Source: JAGLTZ01 sp964637695
GTDB lineage: Bacteria > Blakebacterota > Blakebacteria > Blakebacterales > Blakebacteraceae
Direction: 5' to 3'
DNA: 64,000 nt
Assembly: GCA_964637695.1 (NCBI GenBank)
Contig: CAZWVF010000002.1
Coordinates: 1-64,000, forward strand
Shown in pieces: positions 62,701-64,000 of this stretch. Both the position numbers and the translations under genes were made by a program. The notes below the pieces were generated by a model that saw nothing but the letters and a program-made list of their open reading frames with translations, was not told where the DNA came from and searched no databases. The first letter of the stretch is position 1, and each line of letters begins with the position of its first letter.

Positions 62701-63565
62701 TCTCATTTGTTTTTAATGCATCAACAGCTTTATGCCGGTCGGTCACATTAATTAAAGAGAGCACCAATCCAGATACTGTGCCGTCTTTTGCCTTCGTTGG
62801 CACGAGGCTCCAATCCCAAAAGGTGATTCCACGTTCGGGATTGTTTGCATATTCAAATGGCTTGGCATGAACCATGAAGGGTTCACCAGTGTTTACGACA
62901 TTGGTGAAGATTTCCTCGTTTTCGGCATTCGGGTACAGGTCGAAGTGATTCTTGCCGTGGAAAAATCCGGGGTCCTTCTCGTCGGCATCTGCATATGCCC
63001 TGTTTACCTCGATGAAGTTGAAATCAGTGTCCAGGAAGGCAGCAAGAACGTGGGTGCTGGTCAGAATAGTTTCGAGCAACTCAACTGTTTCGTGCAGAGC
63101 ATTCTCTGTACTTTTTTTCTCGGTGATATCAATCACATACTCGATCATATGAGTAACATTATTGTCATCGTCAAAGACGGGATGCGCATGTACTTCTACC
63201 TCTCCCGGTTGGCCATCTTCATTAAAATGGGTGTGTTCCGTTACCACGGGTTGATGAGTTTCAACGACCTTACGGAGTGGACATATGTGGTCTTCACCCT
63301 CACACGGTTTATCGCCCCTGTGGAACAGTGAATAACAGGTTACACCCTTCATTTCAGGTTTGAATCTTGTTGCAGTATTGGCCATTTGAATCGTGTAATC
63401 GGAGACATCAATCACATAGATGGGATGATTAAGCGATTCGATCACTTTGTAGAGAAATGAATCCTTCGTAATCCCCGGTTCTTGCGATCCCAGTTCTTCG
63501 ATCTTCTGTTCGAGTTTCGAGATCTCCTGCAGAAGTTCTGCTTTATTGCTTTTTTTAACAGCCAT
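59723..63565 (-). CDS. eight-PAS sensor histidine kinase, NarX-type
   Basis: A 1280-residue soluble kinase without membrane helices. I count eight PAS domains in series (starting near 22, 155, 285, 420, 555, 680, 805 and 935). The kinase core has the HisKA_3 box AQTIHDELGQNLTAMNMD and ATPase motifs DNGRGIKDEE and GTTVRMLIP. The first PAS carries Cys residues in GVTCYSLFHRGDKPCEGEDH and ICPL, a pattern that could hold a redox or metal site. It signals to the NarL-type regulator encoded by the overlapping next gene. Confidence 0.88.
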   Translation of the reverse strand: MAVKKSNKAELLQEISKLEQKIEELGSQEPGITKDSFLYKVIESLNHPIYVIDVSDYTIQMANTATRFKPEMKGVTCYSLFHRGDKPCEGEDHICPLRKVVETHQPVVTEHTHFNEDGQPGEVEVHAHPVFDDDNNVTHMIEYVIDITEKKSTENALHETVELLETILTSTHVLAAFLDTDFNFIEVNRAYADADEKDPGFFHGKNHFDLYPNAENEEIFTNVVNTGEPFMVHAKPFEYANNPERGITFWDWSLVPTKAKDGTVSGLVLSLINVTDRHKAVDALKTNEKKYRTLFETMLQGVVYQDSEGSIISANPAAEDILGLAIDQMQGRTSVDSRWKAIHEDGSDFPGETHPSMIALSSGKPVRDVVMGVFHPGKEEHRWILINATPQFREGEEKPYQVFTTFNDITELHNTRRALSASVGFTDLVLNVQKDTFFIFNPASGKAVKWNQAFNHISGYSDEEIAELKVPDSYCTPRDLQKAIAAAEKILAGEDYIFTMELITKDGRKIPFEFSGSMIPGENEGEYFIAATGRDITERLKAEGELKKSEEKFRTLFELSPSSTVYTDLEGNIRMCNQRFIELHATKGDIQEQIGRNVAEFFPPEEHEHLASRIKRTIETVKNLGLVEYSMLREDGTIFPAETDCTVLMDIDGSPIGLIAQAQDITERKAMESALKEREKLYSSIVESMTDGLAVLNKDFEITYWNRAMEDIRGVTREEVVNQKRVPWEIFPYMEEQGMDILMKRAMDGQYTGIEDARHQLQDGSEVFTSESYYPLRSPEGDVDGIIVLARDSSESKKAQDAVRESEAKFRTLFTEMLNGFALHEIILDEEGNPIDYRFLEVNPAFESLTGLKASDIIGRTVKEVLPGIEDDWIQNYGKVAITGEPVTFEGFNAQLEKHYNAHAFCPREGHFAVIFVDITERKLMEEALITSEEKYRELIEKAGIAIMIYQPEDEITFFNDKFADLFGYSVDGITSKSLNSLVHPDDWHGLSAFLSDRIKGAELTTRFEFRGISQDGTERTIECDLADMDKDGVVVGQRLYMWDITNRKMIEHELLRSHEQLRMLSAHIQAAREGERASIAQTIHDELGQNLTAMNMDISWIEKNLLPEQEAVKEKADGIAGLIYETLQRVKRLSAELRPGLLDDLGIVAAIEWHADEFHKASGIKCKMDVDQQIPKLDKDTSVIVFRVFQEIMTNVARHAKATQVKVVFRLVDNQLVLEISDNGRGIKDEEIGKQTSFGIVSIKERARLLGGSVSFEAKRGRGTTVRMLIPMVEEGYSG

Positions 63566-63801
63566 CTTTGATCACACTCCTGTATCAAGATCCATATAAA
63601 TCCTTGTTTCTATAATTACTGTGATTTTACATCAGGTACGGGCTTATGACAATTGGCCGAAAAATCGCAGTGTGAAGATGTAATCGCATGGTTGCATTGA
63701 GTAGCAAATGATATGAAAATCTGTATCGGTATTGCGAAATAGACTGTCGTCACTTACTTGCTTTATTGCGATGAAACATCCACTTATGGGAGCACCAGGA
63801 A
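63566..63801. other. divergent promoter region of two PAS-sensor genes
   Basis: AT-rich 236-bp gap. It must carry leftward and rightward promoters; AGGAG before the leftward start and CCAGGAA before the rightward start are visible, but no convincing -35/-10 pair on either strand. Confidence 0.35.
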
Positions 63802-64000
63802 ATGAAACAGGCCCGCTCTAAAAAGAAGAGCAGAGTCAGCATCGACCGAAGACAGCAGGAATCATCCGGATTCGTTTATGAAGGATCTTTGAACGCTATC
63901 TTTGTCTTCTCTCTTGACGGGAAACTTCTTGATGCAAATCGGGCCGCGGCTGATTTCTACGGTTATTCAACGAAGGAGCTGACTGGACAGAAGCTCGATA
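63802..64000 (+). CDS. PAS-domain signalling protein, 5' end only
   Basis: A partial gene running off the right edge. After a Lys/Arg-rich N-terminus (MKQARSKKKSRVSIDRRQQE) comes the start of a PAS domain: GSLNAIFVFSLDGKLLDANR and ADFYGYSTKELTGQ. ATG at 63802 follows CCAGGAA. Probably another kinase or regulator of the island, divergent from the eight-PAS kinase. Confidence 0.65.
   Translation, partial: MKQARSKKKSRVSIDRRQQESSGFVYEGSLNAIFVFSLDGKLLDANRAAADFYGYSTKELTGQKLD

Overview
The window is moderately GC-rich bacterial chromosome with dense, mostly leftward operons separated by short accessory patches. Several traits point to an uncultured lineage in or near the Fibrobacterota-Chlorobiota-Bacteroidota/Gemmatimonadota/Krumholzibacteriota neighbourhood. 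These are a DUF2723 membrane glycosyltransferase with C-terminal TPRs, a secreted M14 peptidase ending in a PNPxNP/FlgD-like sorting-type domain, a 31-residue AURKAIP1/COX24-like basic protein, and long PAS-rich kinases. The phylum is inferred from gene content only. Layout: 0-14.5 kb holds an aldehyde dehydrogenase, a fumC / RdhA-like Fe-S protein / DUF2723 operon, a release-factor-like GGQ protein, an M14 peptidase, an AlkD-type repair protein, an MMPL/RND protein and a YeiH-family membrane protein. 14.5-16.6 kb is an accessory patch with a 182-bp palindromic repeat, a hydrolase relic beside half of a second palindrome family, and a nucleotidyltransferase/winged-helix pair resembling a toxin-antitoxin module. 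After agmatinase (speB), 17.6-25.8 kb carries nine collinear genes covering the shikimate pathway from DAHP synthase to chorismate and on to the tyrosine branch. They lie behind a leader that reads as a tyrosine-codon transcription attenuator. thiC follows in the opposite direction under a TPP riboswitch, with a 153-bp palindrome directly upstream of the aptamer. 28-38 kb holds a glycosyltransferase, a split FeoB iron transporter with a membrane-anchored DtxR-FeoA fusion, a second M14 peptidase, proS, a beta-propeller protein and tRNA-Arg(CCG). A second, apparently identical 182-bp palindrome at 38.4 kb supplies the stop codon of an excisionase-like gene. 39-50 kb is a leftward housekeeping run: purD, purE, a Sua5-phosphatase fusion, a heptosyltransferase, a deoxyhypusine-synthase-like protein, a SPOR lipoprotein, an MltD-like transglycosylase, sppA, HU, the COX24-like protein and a tandem HD-GYP protein. 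Upstream of it are a beta-barrel protein and tRNA-Arg(CCU), followed by a decayed tyrosine recombinase and an AT-richer membrane protein. 51.7-54.8 kb has a corrinoid-binding/URO-D fusion divergent from malic enzyme. 54.8-55.1 kb is the 3' end of a group II intron, which appears to have replaced the natural 3' end of a hybrid histidine kinase gene. 55-64 kb is a leftward signalling island: hybrid kinase, REC-HD-GYP regulator, lone REC, NarL-type regulator and an eight-PAS histidine kinase, with the start of another PAS protein running off the right edge. The strongest leads are the tyrosine attenuator, the two related palindrome families, the NTase/HTH pair with a probably leaderless start, and several unusual fusions (Sua5-LMWPTP, DtxR-FeoA, B12-URO-D).
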